Position numbers and translations under genes: made by a program
Notes under the pieces: generated by a model
Database searches by the model: none
What the model saw: only the letters and a program-made list of their open reading frames with translations
What the model was told of the DNA's origin: nothing
Source of the DNA: Streptomyces hundungensis
GTDB taxonomy: Bacteria; Actinomycetota; Actinomycetes; Streptomycetales; Streptomycetaceae
Reading direction: 5' to 3'
DNA length: 64,000 nucleotides
NCBI RefSeq assembly: GCF_003627815.1
Contig: NZ_CP032698.1
Span: 6,634,001 to 6,698,000, forward strand
In this document: positions 8,514 to 16,909 of the stretch, in pieces
Position numbering within the stretch: the first letter of the stretch is position 1
How the letters are laid out: each line of letters opens with the position of its first letter

Positions 8514-8804
8514 ATGAGCGACTCGACGCCGCCCGACGCGGCGGAACCCGAGGTGGGCGGCCCCGTACCCCTGGACGTGCCCCGCGCCCCCACCGGCGAC
8601 GCCGCCGTCGACGCCCTCGTCGAGCGGCTCGGCGACGTCGACCACCTCGGTACGGACGGCCACCTGGAGGTGTACGAGGATGTGCACCGGGGGCTGCGCG
8701 ACTCCTTGAGCGCGCTGGACGCCCGCCCAGGGCACCCTCCCTCCCCGGGGGCGGCGCCGGGAACATCCGGACCGGCCCGGCCGTTGGCCGAGCGACGCCC
8801 CTGA
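8514..8804 (+). CDS. Small conserved-type hypothetical protein upstream of tlyA
   Basis: 96 residues, acidic N-terminus, a predicted helical middle (DAAVDALVERLGDVDHLG and YEDVHRGLRDSLSAL) and a disordered proline-rich end. No recognised domain. A short unknown gene between the HAD phosphatase and tlyA is also found in mycobacteria, which, with good codon bias, makes it likely real. Its ATG is 43 bp from the divergent SCP2 gene and its stop 48 bp from tlyA, so it probably shares the tlyA transcript. Confidence 0.7.
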   Translation: MSDSTPPDAAEPEVGGPVPLDVPRAPTGDAAVDALVERLGDVDHLGTDGHLEVYEDVHRGLRDSLSALDARPGHPPSPGAAPGTSGPARPLAERRP

Positions 8805-8852
8805 CGGCCCGCCGGGCCGCCCGACACTACGACTACAGGAGCTGAACCGAAC

Positions 8853-9668
8853 GTGGCAGGAGTGGCACGCCGCCGCCTCGACGCCGAGCTGGTGCGCCGG
8901 AAACTCGCGCGGTCGCGGGAGCACGCCGCCCAGCTGATCGCCGCGGGGCGGGTGAGCGTCGGCAGGACCGTCGCCACCAAGTCCGCCACCCAGGTCGAGA
9001 CCGCCGCCGCCATCGTGGTGGTCGACGACGACAGCGATCCGGACTACGTCTCGCGCGGCGGGCACAAGCTGGCCGGGGCCTTCGAGGCGTTCGTCCCCCG
9101 GGGGCTGAAGGTCGAGGGCCGCCGCGCCCTCGACGCGGGCGCCTCCACCGGTGGCTTCACCGACGTTCTGCTGCGCGCCGGGGCCGCACACGTGGTCGCC
9201 GTCGACGTCGGCTACGGACAGCTCGCCTGGTCCCTCCAGAGTGACGAACGGGTCACCGTGAAGGACCGTACGAACGTCCGCGAGTTGACGCTCGACGACC
9301 TCGACGGAGCGTCGGCGGACCTCGTCGTGGGCGACCTCTCGTTCATCGCGCTCGGCCTGGTCCTGCCCGCCCTCGTGCGCTGCTCGGCGCCCGACGCGGA
9401 CCTGGTCCTCATGGTCAAGCCGCAGTTCGAGATCGGCAAGGACCGGCTCGGCAGCGGGGGCGTCGTGCGCAGCCCCGAACTGCGCGCCGAGACGGTGCGG
9501 ACGGTGGCGGCGCAGGCGGCGGCGCTCGGGCTCGGCGTGGTCGGCGTGACCGCCAGCCCGCTGCCCGGCCCGTCCGGCAACGTCGAGTACTTTCTGTGGC
9601 TGCGGGCCGGGGCGCCCGCGCTCGATCCTGCGGACGTGGAGCGCGCAGTGGCGGAGGGACCCCGTTGA
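8853..9668 (+). CDS. tlyA: TlyA-family rRNA 2'-O-methyltransferase / haemolysin-like protein
   Basis: 271 residues. An N-terminal S4 RNA-binding domain (RRRLDAELVRRKLARSREHA ... IAAGRVSVGR) is joined to an FtsJ-like Rossmann methyltransferase (ALDAGASTGGFTDVLLRAGA for SAM binding, VGDLSFIAL, VKPQFEIGK). In mycobacteria TlyA methylates C1409 of 16S and C1920 of 23S rRNA and sets capreomycin sensitivity. GTG start with aggag 11 nt upstream. It overlaps the NAD kinase gene by 4 bp, the usual tlyA-nadK-recN arrangement. Confidence 0.92.
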   Translation: MAGVARRRLDAELVRRKLARSREHAAQLIAAGRVSVGRTVATKSATQVETAAAIVVVDDDSDPDYVSRGGHKLAGAFEAFVPRGLKVEGRRALDAGASTGGFTDVLLRAGAAHVVAVDVGYGQLAWSLQSDERVTVKDRTNVRELTLDDLDGASADLVVGDLSFIALGLVLPALVRCSAPDADLVLMVKPQFEIGKDRLGSGGVVRSPELRAETVRTVAAQAAALGLGVVGVTASPLPGPSGNVEYFLWLRAGAPALDPADVERAVAEGPR

Positions 9669-10594
9669 ACCCGTCGGAGAACAACCCGCAGAGCGGCACG
9701 GCCACTCGTACCGTGTTCCTGCTCGCGCACACCGGAAGACCCGCGGCCATCCGCAGCGCGGAGCTGGTCGTCAGGGGTCTGCTGCGCAGCGGCATCGGCG
9801 TACGGGTGCTGCGCGCGGAGGCGGCCGACCTGCCGCTGCCGACCGAGGCGGAGATCGTCGAGGACGCCAGCCCCGAATGCCTGGACGCCTGCGAGCTGCT
9901 GATCGTCCTCGGCGGTGACGGCACCCTGCTGCGCGGCGCCGAACTCGCCCGCGCCTCCGGGGTGCCCATGCTCGGCGTCAACCTGGGTCGCGTCGGCTTC
10001 CTCGCGGAGGCCGAGCGCGACGACCTCGACAAGGTCGTCGACCGTGTCGTGACGCGCTCCTACGAGGTCGAGGAGCGGATGACCCTCGACGTCGTCGTGC
10101 GCAACAACGGCGACGTGGTGCACGAGGACTGGGCCCTCAACGAGGCCGCCGTCCAGAAGGTCTCGCCCGAGCGGATGCTGGAGGTCGTCCTGGAGATCGA
10201 CGGCCGCCCGGTGACCGGGTTCGGCTGCGACGGCATCGTGTGCGCCACGCCGACCGGTTCGACCGCGTACGCCTTCTCGGCCGGGGGGCCCGTGGTGTGG
10301 CCCGAGGTGGAGGCGCTGCTCATGGTGCCGATCAGCGCGCACGCGCTCTTCGCCAAGCCCCTCGTCACCTCGCCCGACTCGGTGCTCGCGGTCGAGGTGC
10401 AGCCGCACACGCCGCACGGCGTGCTGTGGTGCGACGGGCGACGCACCGTCGAACTCCCTTCGGGCGCACGGGTGGAGGTGCGGCGCGGCGCCGTTCCGGT
10501 ACGGCTCGCGCGGCTGCACCACGCCTCGTTCACCGACCGTCTCGTCGCCAAGTTCGCGTTGCCGGTGCAGGGTTGGCGCGGCGCACCGCATTGA
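9665..10594 (+). CDS. nadK: NAD kinase
   Basis: 309 residues. The diagnostic GGDGT motif (LIVLGGDGTLLRGAELA) and the second motif with LNEAAVQK, followed by GDGIVCATPTGSTAYAFSAG-like sequence (GCDGIVCATPTGSTAY), identify an ATP-dependent NAD kinase that makes NADP. The TTG start overlaps the tlyA stop (TTGA) and has ggaggg six bases upstream; GTG/ATG codons further upstream fall inside tlyA and are less likely. Confidence 0.93.
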   Translation: MNPSENNPQSGTATRTVFLLAHTGRPAAIRSAELVVRGLLRSGIGVRVLRAEAADLPLPTEAEIVEDASPECLDACELLIVLGGDGTLLRGAELARASGVPMLGVNLGRVGFLAEAERDDLDKVVDRVVTRSYEVEERMTLDVVVRNNGDVVHEDWALNEAAVQKVSPERMLEVVLEIDGRPVTGFGCDGIVCATPTGSTAYAFSAGGPVVWPEVEALLMVPISAHALFAKPLVTSPDSVLAVEVQPHTPHGVLWCDGRRTVELPSGARVEVRRGAVPVRLARLHHASFTDRLVAKFALPVQGWRGAPH

Positions 10595-10692
10595 CCTGAG
10601 TGGGGGAGCCGGTGGTGTGGTGGGCGGGGGCGTCCGCGCGGGGGTGCTGCCGCCTCCGTGAGCGGATCTTTTCTGTCGTGTCCATGGCGGGG

Positions 10693-10718
10693 ATGGCCGG
10701 GGTGTCCGGCCGGTTTTT
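10693..10718 (+). terminator. Rho-independent terminator after nadK
   Basis: Stem ggccgg/ccggcc with a ggtgt loop, followed by ggtttttc, 100 bp after the nadK stop. It implies that recN has its own promoter. Confidence 0.7.
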
Positions 10719-10824
10719 CAATCACCCCGGGGCCGTCCCCCGCACCGGCGGTTCACACCCCACGAGAGGGTGACGACACGGGGGGCGTCGCACACAGGGC
10801 TCCGGACCTCGTAAGGTCGTGTCC

Positions 10825-12564
10825 GTGTTGGAGGAGATGCGGATACGGTCGCTCGGGGTCATCGACGACGCTGTCGTGGAGCTGTCACCCGGTTTCACCG
10901 CGGTGACCGGCGAGACCGGCGCGGGCAAGACCATGGTCGTGACCAGCCTGGGGCTGCTGCTCGGCGGACGTGCCGACCCCGCCCTGGTGCGGATCGGCGC
11001 CAAGGCCGCGGTCGTCGAGGGGCGGATCGCGCTGCGGCCCGGCAGCTCGGCGACCCTGCGGGCCGAGGAGGCCGGAGCCGAGCTCGACGAGGGTGCGCTG
11101 CTGGTGAGCCGTACCGTTTCGGCGGAGGGCCGCTCGCGGGCGTTCCTCGGCGGGCGGTCGGTGCCGGTCGGGGTGCTCTCCGAACTCGCCGACGAACTCG
11201 TCGCGGTGCACGGCCAGACCGACCAGCAGGGGCTGCTGCGCCCGGCCAGGCAGCGCGAGGCCCTCGACCGGTACGCGGGTGACGCGGTGGCGGGCCCCCT
11301 CGCCAAGTACGCGGGCGCCTACCGCCGGCTTCGGGCCGTCGCCGTCGAGCTGGAGGAGCTGATCACCCGGGCGCGCGAGCGTGCCCAGGAAGCCGATCTG
11401 CTGCGGTTCGGGCTCGACGAGATCGCCGCCGTCGAACCGCTGCCCGGCGAGGACGCCGAGCTCGCGGCCGAGGCCGAACGGCTCGGGCACGCCGAGGCGC
11501 TCGCCTCGGCGGCGGCCGTCGCGCACGCCGCGCTGGCCGGCAACCCCGAGGACCCGGAGAGCGTGGACGCCACGACGCTGGTCGCGGGCGCGCACCGGGC
11601 CCTGGACGCCGTACGCTCCCACGACCCGGCGCTCGCGGCGCTCGCCGAGCGCATCGGCGAGGTCGCGATCCTGCTGGGCGACGTGGCGGGCGAGCTCGCC
11701 GGATACGCCGACGACCTGGACGCCGACCCGCTGCGGCTCGCCGCCGTCGAGGAACGCCGGGCCGCCCTGACCGCCCTGACCCGCAAGTACGGCGAGGACA
11801 TCTCGGCCGTACTCGCCTGGGCGCAGGAGGGCGCGGCACGCCTGACCGAACTCGACGGTGACGACGACCGGATCGAGCAGCTCACGGCCGAGCGGGACGG
11901 GCTGCGCGACGAACTGTCGGTGCTGGCACAGGAGTTGACGGATGCCCGCACCGAGGCCGCGGCCCGGTTCGCCGAAGCCGTCACCGCCGAGCTCGCCTCC
12001 CTCGCGATGCCGCACGCGCGGGTGTCGTTCTCGGTGAGCCAGAGCGAGTCCGCCGACGAGGCTTCGGGCGTGGCCGTCGGCGGGCGGACCGTGGCCTACG
12101 GACCGACCGGCGCCGACGAGGTCGAGCTGCTGCTCGCGCCCCACCCGGGCGCCCCGCCCCGGCCGATCGCCAAGGGCGCGTCGGGCGGTGAACTCTCGCG
12201 CGTGATGCTCGCGGTGGAGGTCGTCTTCGCCGGTACGGACCCGGTGCCGACGTATCTCTTCGACGAGGTCGACGCGGGCGTCGGCGGCAAGGCGGCGGTC
12301 GAGATCGGCCGGCGGCTCGCCAAGCTCGCCAAGTCGGCGCAGGTCGTGGTCGTCACCCACCTTCCGCAGGTGGCGGCGTTCGCCGACCGCCAGCTCCTGG
12401 TCGAGAAGACCAGCGACGGCACGGTGACCCGGTCCGGGGTCACCGTTCTGGAGGGCGAGGACCGGGTGCGCGAGCTGTCGCGGATGCTGGCCGGCCAGGA
12501 GGACTCGGAGACGGCCCGGGCGCACGCCGAGGAACTCCTCGCCACGGCCCGCGCGGACGGCTAG
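10825..12564 (+). CDS. recN: DNA repair ATPase RecN
   Basis: 579 residues of the SMC-like repair family. Walker A GETGAGKT, a central coiled-coil region (QEADLLRFGLDEIAAVE through the long Ala/Glu-rich middle), ABC signature GGELSRVMLA and Walker B TYLFDEVDAGVGG are all present. RecN acts early at double-strand breaks. TAAGGT at 10812-10817 lies 7 nt before GTG 10825 and no Shine-Dalgarno is present, so a leaderless start there is proposed; GTG 10819 would add two residues. No LexA box was seen in the 220-bp upstream gap. Confidence 0.92.
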   Translation: MLEEMRIRSLGVIDDAVVELSPGFTAVTGETGAGKTMVVTSLGLLLGGRADPALVRIGAKAAVVEGRIALRPGSSATLRAEEAGAELDEGALLVSRTVSAEGRSRAFLGGRSVPVGVLSELADELVAVHGQTDQQGLLRPARQREALDRYAGDAVAGPLAKYAGAYRRLRAVAVELEELITRARERAQEADLLRFGLDEIAAVEPLPGEDAELAAEAERLGHAEALASAAAVAHAALAGNPEDPESVDATTLVAGAHRALDAVRSHDPALAALAERIGEVAILLGDVAGELAGYADDLDADPLRLAAVEERRAALTALTRKYGEDISAVLAWAQEGAARLTELDGDDDRIEQLTAERDGLRDELSVLAQELTDARTEAAARFAEAVTAELASLAMPHARVSFSVSQSESADEASGVAVGGRTVAYGPTGADEVELLLAPHPGAPPRPIAKGASGGELSRVMLAVEVVFAGTDPVPTYLFDEVDAGVGGKAAVEIGRRLAKLAKSAQVVVVTHLPQVAAFADRQLLVEKTSDGTVTRSGVTVLEGEDRVRELSRMLAGQEDSETARAHAEELLATARADG

Positions 12565-12609
12565 CCCCCTGGGCGGCCGGGTGGCCGGGCGGCGATCCCC
12601 GCCCGGGCC

Positions 12610-12660
12610 GCCCCCGGATCCGCCTCTGGATCCGCCTGGATCCACCCCCGGATCTGCCCC
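12610..12660 (+). repeat. Short direct repeats with ggatcc core
   Basis: Four imperfect ~11-bp units (ccggatccgcct, ctggatccgcc, ctggatccacc, ccggatctgcc) stand in tandem between recN and the next gene. Function unknown; simple slippage is the likely origin. Confidence 0.6.
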
Positions 12661-12698
12661 TGAACGGGCCGCCCCGCGGTTCTCGTAGGGTGACCCGT

Positions 12699-13433
12699 AT
12701 GGCTGATGTGGCGGGCGGGATACGGGCGTTCGGTGTGGCGGGTGGGGTGGCGCGGGGCGTCTACGCGGCGCTCAGGACCCGGCGTGACGGCCGCTTCGAG
12801 CGCGAGAACTATGCCGGGCGCACCGTCGACCTGTACTCCGGGCCCGCGGTCGCGCTCGGCGCGCTGGCCGGAGCCGCGACCTTGTCCGCCCCGCGGGCCC
12901 GGGCGGCCGGGCTCCTCGCGGTCGGGGCGGGCGCGGTGTGCGGGGCGTACGACGACGTCCGCGGTGATCACCGGCGCGGGTTCCGGGCGCACCTCGCCGC
13001 TCTGCGCGGCGGTGAACTCACCAGCGGGGCGGTCAAGTTGATCGGGATCGGCGGGGCCGGGCTGGTGGCCGGGGCGCTCCTCAAGGAGCGGCCCCTGGAC
13101 AAGGTGCTCGCCGGGATCGTCGTGGCCGGCACCGCGCATTTCGTCAACCTCATCGACCTGCGGCCCGGCCGGGCCACGGGCGCGGTGCTCGCGCTCGGCG
13201 CGGCGGGGTTGTGGCGGGGGGTTGCGGCGGGGGTCCCGATGGGGGCGGCGGCGGCCGTCCTCGCCGATGATCTCGGCGAGCGCACGATGATCGGGGACGG
13301 GGGTGCGCATGCGCTGGGGGCGGCGCTGGGGGTGGCCCTCGCGGAGGGGGCGGGGCGGGGTGGGCTTGTGGTGGGGGCGGTGGGGGTGCTTGGGGTTGCG
13401 GGGTGGGGGGAGTGGGGGGTTTTGGGGGGCTGA
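12699..13433 (+). CDS. Short MraY/WecA-like membrane protein (GT4 polyprenyl-phosphate transferase relative)
   Basis: 244 residues with several Gly/Ala-rich membrane segments. Three landmarks of the polyprenyl-phosphate sugar-1-P transferase superfamily occur in order: YDD at residues 84-86, NLIDLRPGRATG from residue 150 (compare NLxDGxDGL), and GDGGAHALGA around D200 (compare GDxGSxxLG). Typical members have 320-400 residues and ten or eleven helices, and also a His-rich cytoplasmic loop that is not evident here, so this is a reduced or divergent form. gtaggg precedes ATG 12699. Located between recN and pyrG where Corynebacteriales carry steA and mctB. Confidence 0.65.
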   Translation: MADVAGGIRAFGVAGGVARGVYAALRTRRDGRFERENYAGRTVDLYSGPAVALGALAGAATLSAPRARAAGLLAVGAGAVCGAYDDVRGDHRRGFRAHLAALRGGELTSGAVKLIGIGGAGLVAGALLKERPLDKVLAGIVVAGTAHFVNLIDLRPGRATGAVLALGAAGLWRGVAAGVPMGAAAAVLADDLGERTMIGDGGAHALGAALGVALAEGAGRGGLVVGAVGVLGVAGWGEWGVLGG

Positions 13434-13436
13434 GGG

Positions 13437-13765
13437 GTTTGGGGGCGTCTTGCGGCTGCGGGCCGCGGGTGGCCGGTCGCGCAGTTCCCCGCGCCCCTGA
13501 ACCCGCTCGCCCCTGCGGGCCGTGGACGCCTTTTGCGCAGTTCCTCGCGCCCCTGAAACCCGCTCTCGTCTGCGGACCGTGCCCGCTTCTCGCGCAGTTC
13601 CCCGCGCCCCTAGCCCCGTTCTCGTCTGCGGACCGTGCCCGCTTCTCGCGCAGTTCCCCGCGCCCCTAACTACTCGGCGCTGGGCACCCCTTCAGCCTGT
13701 CCGGCGATTGAGGACGAGCGCCCTTTAGGCGCGAACGGGGTCTGGGGCGGAGCCCCAGGGGGCCC
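13437..13765. repeat. Second intergenic repeat field (families A and B)
   Basis: Four family A cores (gcgcagttccccgcgcccct and one ctcg variant) sit at about 13480, 13536, 13590 and 13646; the last two lie in 56-bp units that are identical over 48 bp. A reverse-oriented family B copy with cggcgattgaggacgagcgc follows at 13691-13760. No gene is visible here; the remaining 235 bp to the next start hold only GC-rich sequence. Confidence 0.85.
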
Positions 13766-13999
13766 GGGCTCTCCAACCCTGCGCTTACGGGCGGGTGGGT
13801 GGGCGAGGTGCCCCAGGGGGCCGGGCGTGGGCAACCCCACTGCCTGGTTCACCCTTGGGGGTGTTTTGGGGGCGGGGCCCCGCCCGCGCGACACGGCAGG
13901 AATCCGCGAGCGGTGCCGGAACGTCCGTGCGGGCTGGCATCCTTGGCCGGGCATCATCGACCTCCACCGCCGACTCGGCCGTTCCGGGAGCCTGTTCAC

Positions 14000-15079
14000 G
14001 TGTCACAGCTGCGTATGGTGCAAGTGCTCGGCGGCGGCAGCGCGGGCAGCAGCGCGCACGTCAGGTCGCTCGCGGCCGGCCTGGTCGCGCGGGGTGTGCG
14101 GGTCACCGTCTGCGCCCCGGCGGCACTGGAGCGGGCGTACGACTTCGCCGCCTCCGGCGCCCGCTTCGTACCGGTCGCGCGGCGCGGCGACCCCGCGTCG
14201 GTCGGCGCCCTGCGGGCCGCCTGCGCCGACGCCGGCGTGGTCCACGCGCACGGGCTGCACGCCGCCGTCCGCGCCGCCCTCGCGCTGCGCGGCAGAAAGG
14301 GCGTCCCGCTGGTCGTCACCTGGCACACCCGCTCGCACGCCGAGGGCGCCCGCGGGCAGGTGCTGCGTCTGGTGGAGCGCCGGGTCGCGCGCGCCGCGGC
14401 GGTGGTGCTCGCCACCTCCTCCGACCTCGTCGACCGGGCCCGCAGCCGTGGCGCGCGCGACGCCCGGCTCGCCCCGGTCGCGATCCCCGCGCCCCGCCCG
14501 CCCTTCGGGCTCCCCGACGGCAAGGCACGGGCCGAACTCGGCGCGGTGGAACGGCCGTTGCTGATGGCCGTGGGCAGTCTGGACGCCCACCGCGGCTACG
14601 AGGTGCTCCTGGACGCCGCCCGCGTCTGGCGCGACCTGGATCCCGTACCGCTGCTCGTCATCGCGGGGGAGGGCCCCGGCCGGCCCGTGTTGCAGCACCG
14701 CATCGAGAGCGAGGGTCTGCCGGTCCGGCTCGTCGGGCGGCGCGACGACATCACCGCGCTGCTCGCCGCCGCCGATGTCGCCGTCCTGCCCAGCCGCTGG
14801 GAGGCCCGCTCGCTGCTCGCCCAGGACGCGCTGCGCCTGGGCGTGCCGCTGGTCGCGACGGCCGTGGGCGGGGTGCCCGAGCTGGTCGGGGACGCGGCCC
14901 TGCTCGTGCCGTACGGGGACGCCGGGGCACTGGCCGGCGCGGTGGTGGGCCTCCTCGCGGACCCCGGGGCGCGCCGCGCGCTCGCCGAGGCCGGTCAAGT
15001 ACAGGCCCGGACCTGGCCCACCGAGGACGATACGGTGGCCCAAGTCCTCGCCATCTACGACGAGTTGGCCGGATCCTGA
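14000..15079 (+). CDS. Glycosyltransferase, GT-B fold (GT4-like)
   Basis: 359 residues. The N-terminal Rossmann half opens MSQLRMVQVLGGGSAGSSAH and has VVHAHGLHAAVR; the C-terminal half has GSLDAHRGYEVLLDAARVW and VAVLPSRWEARSLLAQDALR, where the usual EX7E donor motif reads E-x7-D. GT4-like enzymes transfer sugars from nucleotide-sugars with retention of configuration; the acceptor cannot be deduced. Chosen GTG start has cgggag nine bases upstream. Upstream in-frame sequence reads into the repeat field and is discounted. Convergent with the PucR gene (16 bp gap). Confidence 0.8.
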   Translation: MSQLRMVQVLGGGSAGSSAHVRSLAAGLVARGVRVTVCAPAALERAYDFAASGARFVPVARRGDPASVGALRAACADAGVVHAHGLHAAVRAALALRGRKGVPLVVTWHTRSHAEGARGQVLRLVERRVARAAAVVLATSSDLVDRARSRGARDARLAPVAIPAPRPPFGLPDGKARAELGAVERPLLMAVGSLDAHRGYEVLLDAARVWRDLDPVPLLVIAGEGPGRPVLQHRIESEGLPVRLVGRRDDITALLAAADVAVLPSRWEARSLLAQDALRLGVPLVATAVGGVPELVGDAALLVPYGDAGALAGAVVGLLADPGARRALAEAGQVQARTWPTEDDTVAQVLAIYDELAGS

Positions 15080-15095
15080 CCCTGCCGGACGCCGC

Positions 15096-16736
15096 CTACC
15101 CCTGCGCGCCCGCGTGTCGGCGGGCCCGCAGGGCCAGGGACAGGGCGAGCACGGTCTGCGGGTCGTCCAGGTCCGTGCCGAGGAGGTCCGCGATGCGGGC
15201 CAGGCGGTTGTAGAGGGTCTGCCGGTTGAGATGGAGCTCGCGGGCGGTCTCCGCCTTGCGGCCCGCGTGTGCGAGATAGGTCTCCAGGGTGGGCAGCAGG
15301 GGCGGCCGTGAGGCGCGGTCGTGGGTCTGGAGCGGGCCGATCGCCCGCTCCACGAACGCCGCGAGGTCGCGGTGGTCGCGCAGCCGCCAGAGCAGCAGGT
15401 CGATGTCGAGGCGGCGGGCGTCGTACCAGGGCCGCTCGGGCAGGCCCTGGGCCGCGGCCGCGGTCTCCGCCGCGTGCCTGAGTCCGGCGCCGGCCGCCGC
15501 CCAGCCGCCCGCCATCCCCACCACGACCACCGGCTGCGTCCCGGCCCGCGCCCCCATGAGCCCGGCGCGCTCGACGCCGGCCCGCAGGGCCGCCGCGACC
15601 CGGTCGGCGACCGCGGTGCGCTCCGACTCCGAGCGCAGCCCCAGCAGCAGCGGCACCCGGCCCTCGACGGGGCGTACGCCGAGCAGGACCGGTACGCCCA
15701 CCGAGGACAGCTCTTCGAGGACGGCCCGGGCCAGGACCGCCCAGTTGCCCGTGGGGGCGAGCTCGGCGGCCAGCCGCATCACGACCGGCAGGAGCGGGCC
15801 TTCGCCGGGCTTGAAGCCGAGGACCTTGGCCTGGGCGGGGGCGTCCTCGGGGGTGATGCGGCCCTCGGCGAGGTCGGTCAGGAAGTCGCCCCGGCCGCGC
15901 GCGGCCAGCTCCTCCTCCTGGCGGGCCTGCATGAGCACGACCGCGAGGATGCCCGCCGCCCGCTCCGCGGCCATGCGGTGCACCGGCAGCAGGGGCGGCC
16001 CGACCGCGAGCAGCGCCAGACGGGCCCGCACCGAGCCCGCGCCGGGCCCGCCGCCGGGCACGTCCACCAGGACCGCGCCCGTGGGCGGCCCCGAGGCGCG
16101 GGCCTCGCGCTGGCCGCGCAGCCCCTCCCAGATCTGGAGCGGGTCGGCGGCCGCCTCGCCGGTCTCGCAGGCGGCGGCGTACAGGAGCTGCCCGTCGGGG
16201 GTCTCCAGGAAGACCGGGTTGGCGGTGAAGTCGGCCAGGATGCCGAGGACTTGGGGGATTCCGCCGCCGCCGAGCAGCGCCTCGGTGCACCTCCGGTGGA
16301 CTTCTTCGGCGCGTTGCAGCAGGGCGTAGTGGCCGTTGACGATCTCGGTGTGGATCTCCTCGGTCACCGTGACGAACGGCACCTCGCGGTGGAGCTGGAC
16401 GAGGGGGAGGCCCGCGGCCCGCGCGGTCTCCACGAGAGTGGCGGGCAGTCGGGCGAAGCGCGGGCCGAGCTCCACGACGAGGGCGGCGATGCCCCGGTCG
16501 GCGAGGCGTCGTACGAAAGCGCGCTGCTCGGCGGGGCGGGTACCGAGGCCGAGCCCGGTCGTCAGGAGCAGCTCGCCGCCCTTGAGCAGCGAGGCGATGT
16601 TGGGCACCTCGCCCGCGTGCACCCAGCGCACCGTGCGCTGGAGCCGCTCGGCGCCCGCGACGACCTCCGGAAGACCCCCGCGCAGCCCCGGCAGCTCCAG
16701 CGCCCGCTGCACGGTGATGCCGCCCTGCGTGTCCAC
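15096..16736 (-). CDS. PucR-family transcriptional regulator
   Basis: 546 residues. An N-terminal PucR domain (VQRALELPGLRGGLPEVVAG, WVHAGEVPNIASLLKGGELL) is followed by a GGDEF-related middle and a C-terminal PucR-type helix-turn-helix (ETARELHLNRQTLYNRLARI). These regulators usually respond to purine, amine or cell-wall catabolites. GTG 16736 is preferred for its agagg at good spacing; GTG 16745 is an alternative. Downstream of, and codirectional with, the GH15 gene but separated by 170 bp, so co-transcription is uncertain. Confidence 0.87.
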   Translation of the reverse strand: MDTQGGITVQRALELPGLRGGLPEVVAGAERLQRTVRWVHAGEVPNIASLLKGGELLLTTGLGLGTRPAEQRAFVRRLADRGIAALVVELGPRFARLPATLVETARAAGLPLVQLHREVPFVTVTEEIHTEIVNGHYALLQRAEEVHRRCTEALLGGGGIPQVLGILADFTANPVFLETPDGQLLYAAACETGEAAADPLQIWEGLRGQREARASGPPTGAVLVDVPGGGPGAGSVRARLALLAVGPPLLPVHRMAAERAAGILAVVLMQARQEEELAARGRGDFLTDLAEGRITPEDAPAQAKVLGFKPGEGPLLPVVMRLAAELAPTGNWAVLARAVLEELSSVGVPVLLGVRPVEGRVPLLLGLRSESERTAVADRVAAALRAGVERAGLMGARAGTQPVVVVGMAGGWAAAGAGLRHAAETAAAAQGLPERPWYDARRLDIDLLLWRLRDHRDLAAFVERAIGPLQTHDRASRPPLLPTLETYLAHAGRKAETARELHLNRQTLYNRLARIADLLGTDLDDPQTVLALSLALRARRHAGAQG

Positions 16737-16909
16737 TGCGCCCACCTCTCGTCCTGCGGGACCCGGAGCCCGACCCCGGGACGCCACCGCATGCGGCGGA
16801 CGCTACCTGCGGTTACGTCCCGGAAACCGCCCTTTGTGGCCTACGTCACGCGGGGCGGTCCGACGGCACGCCGGAGCAGGGCGAAGGCCGGCCAGTGCCG
16901 GCCCACCCG

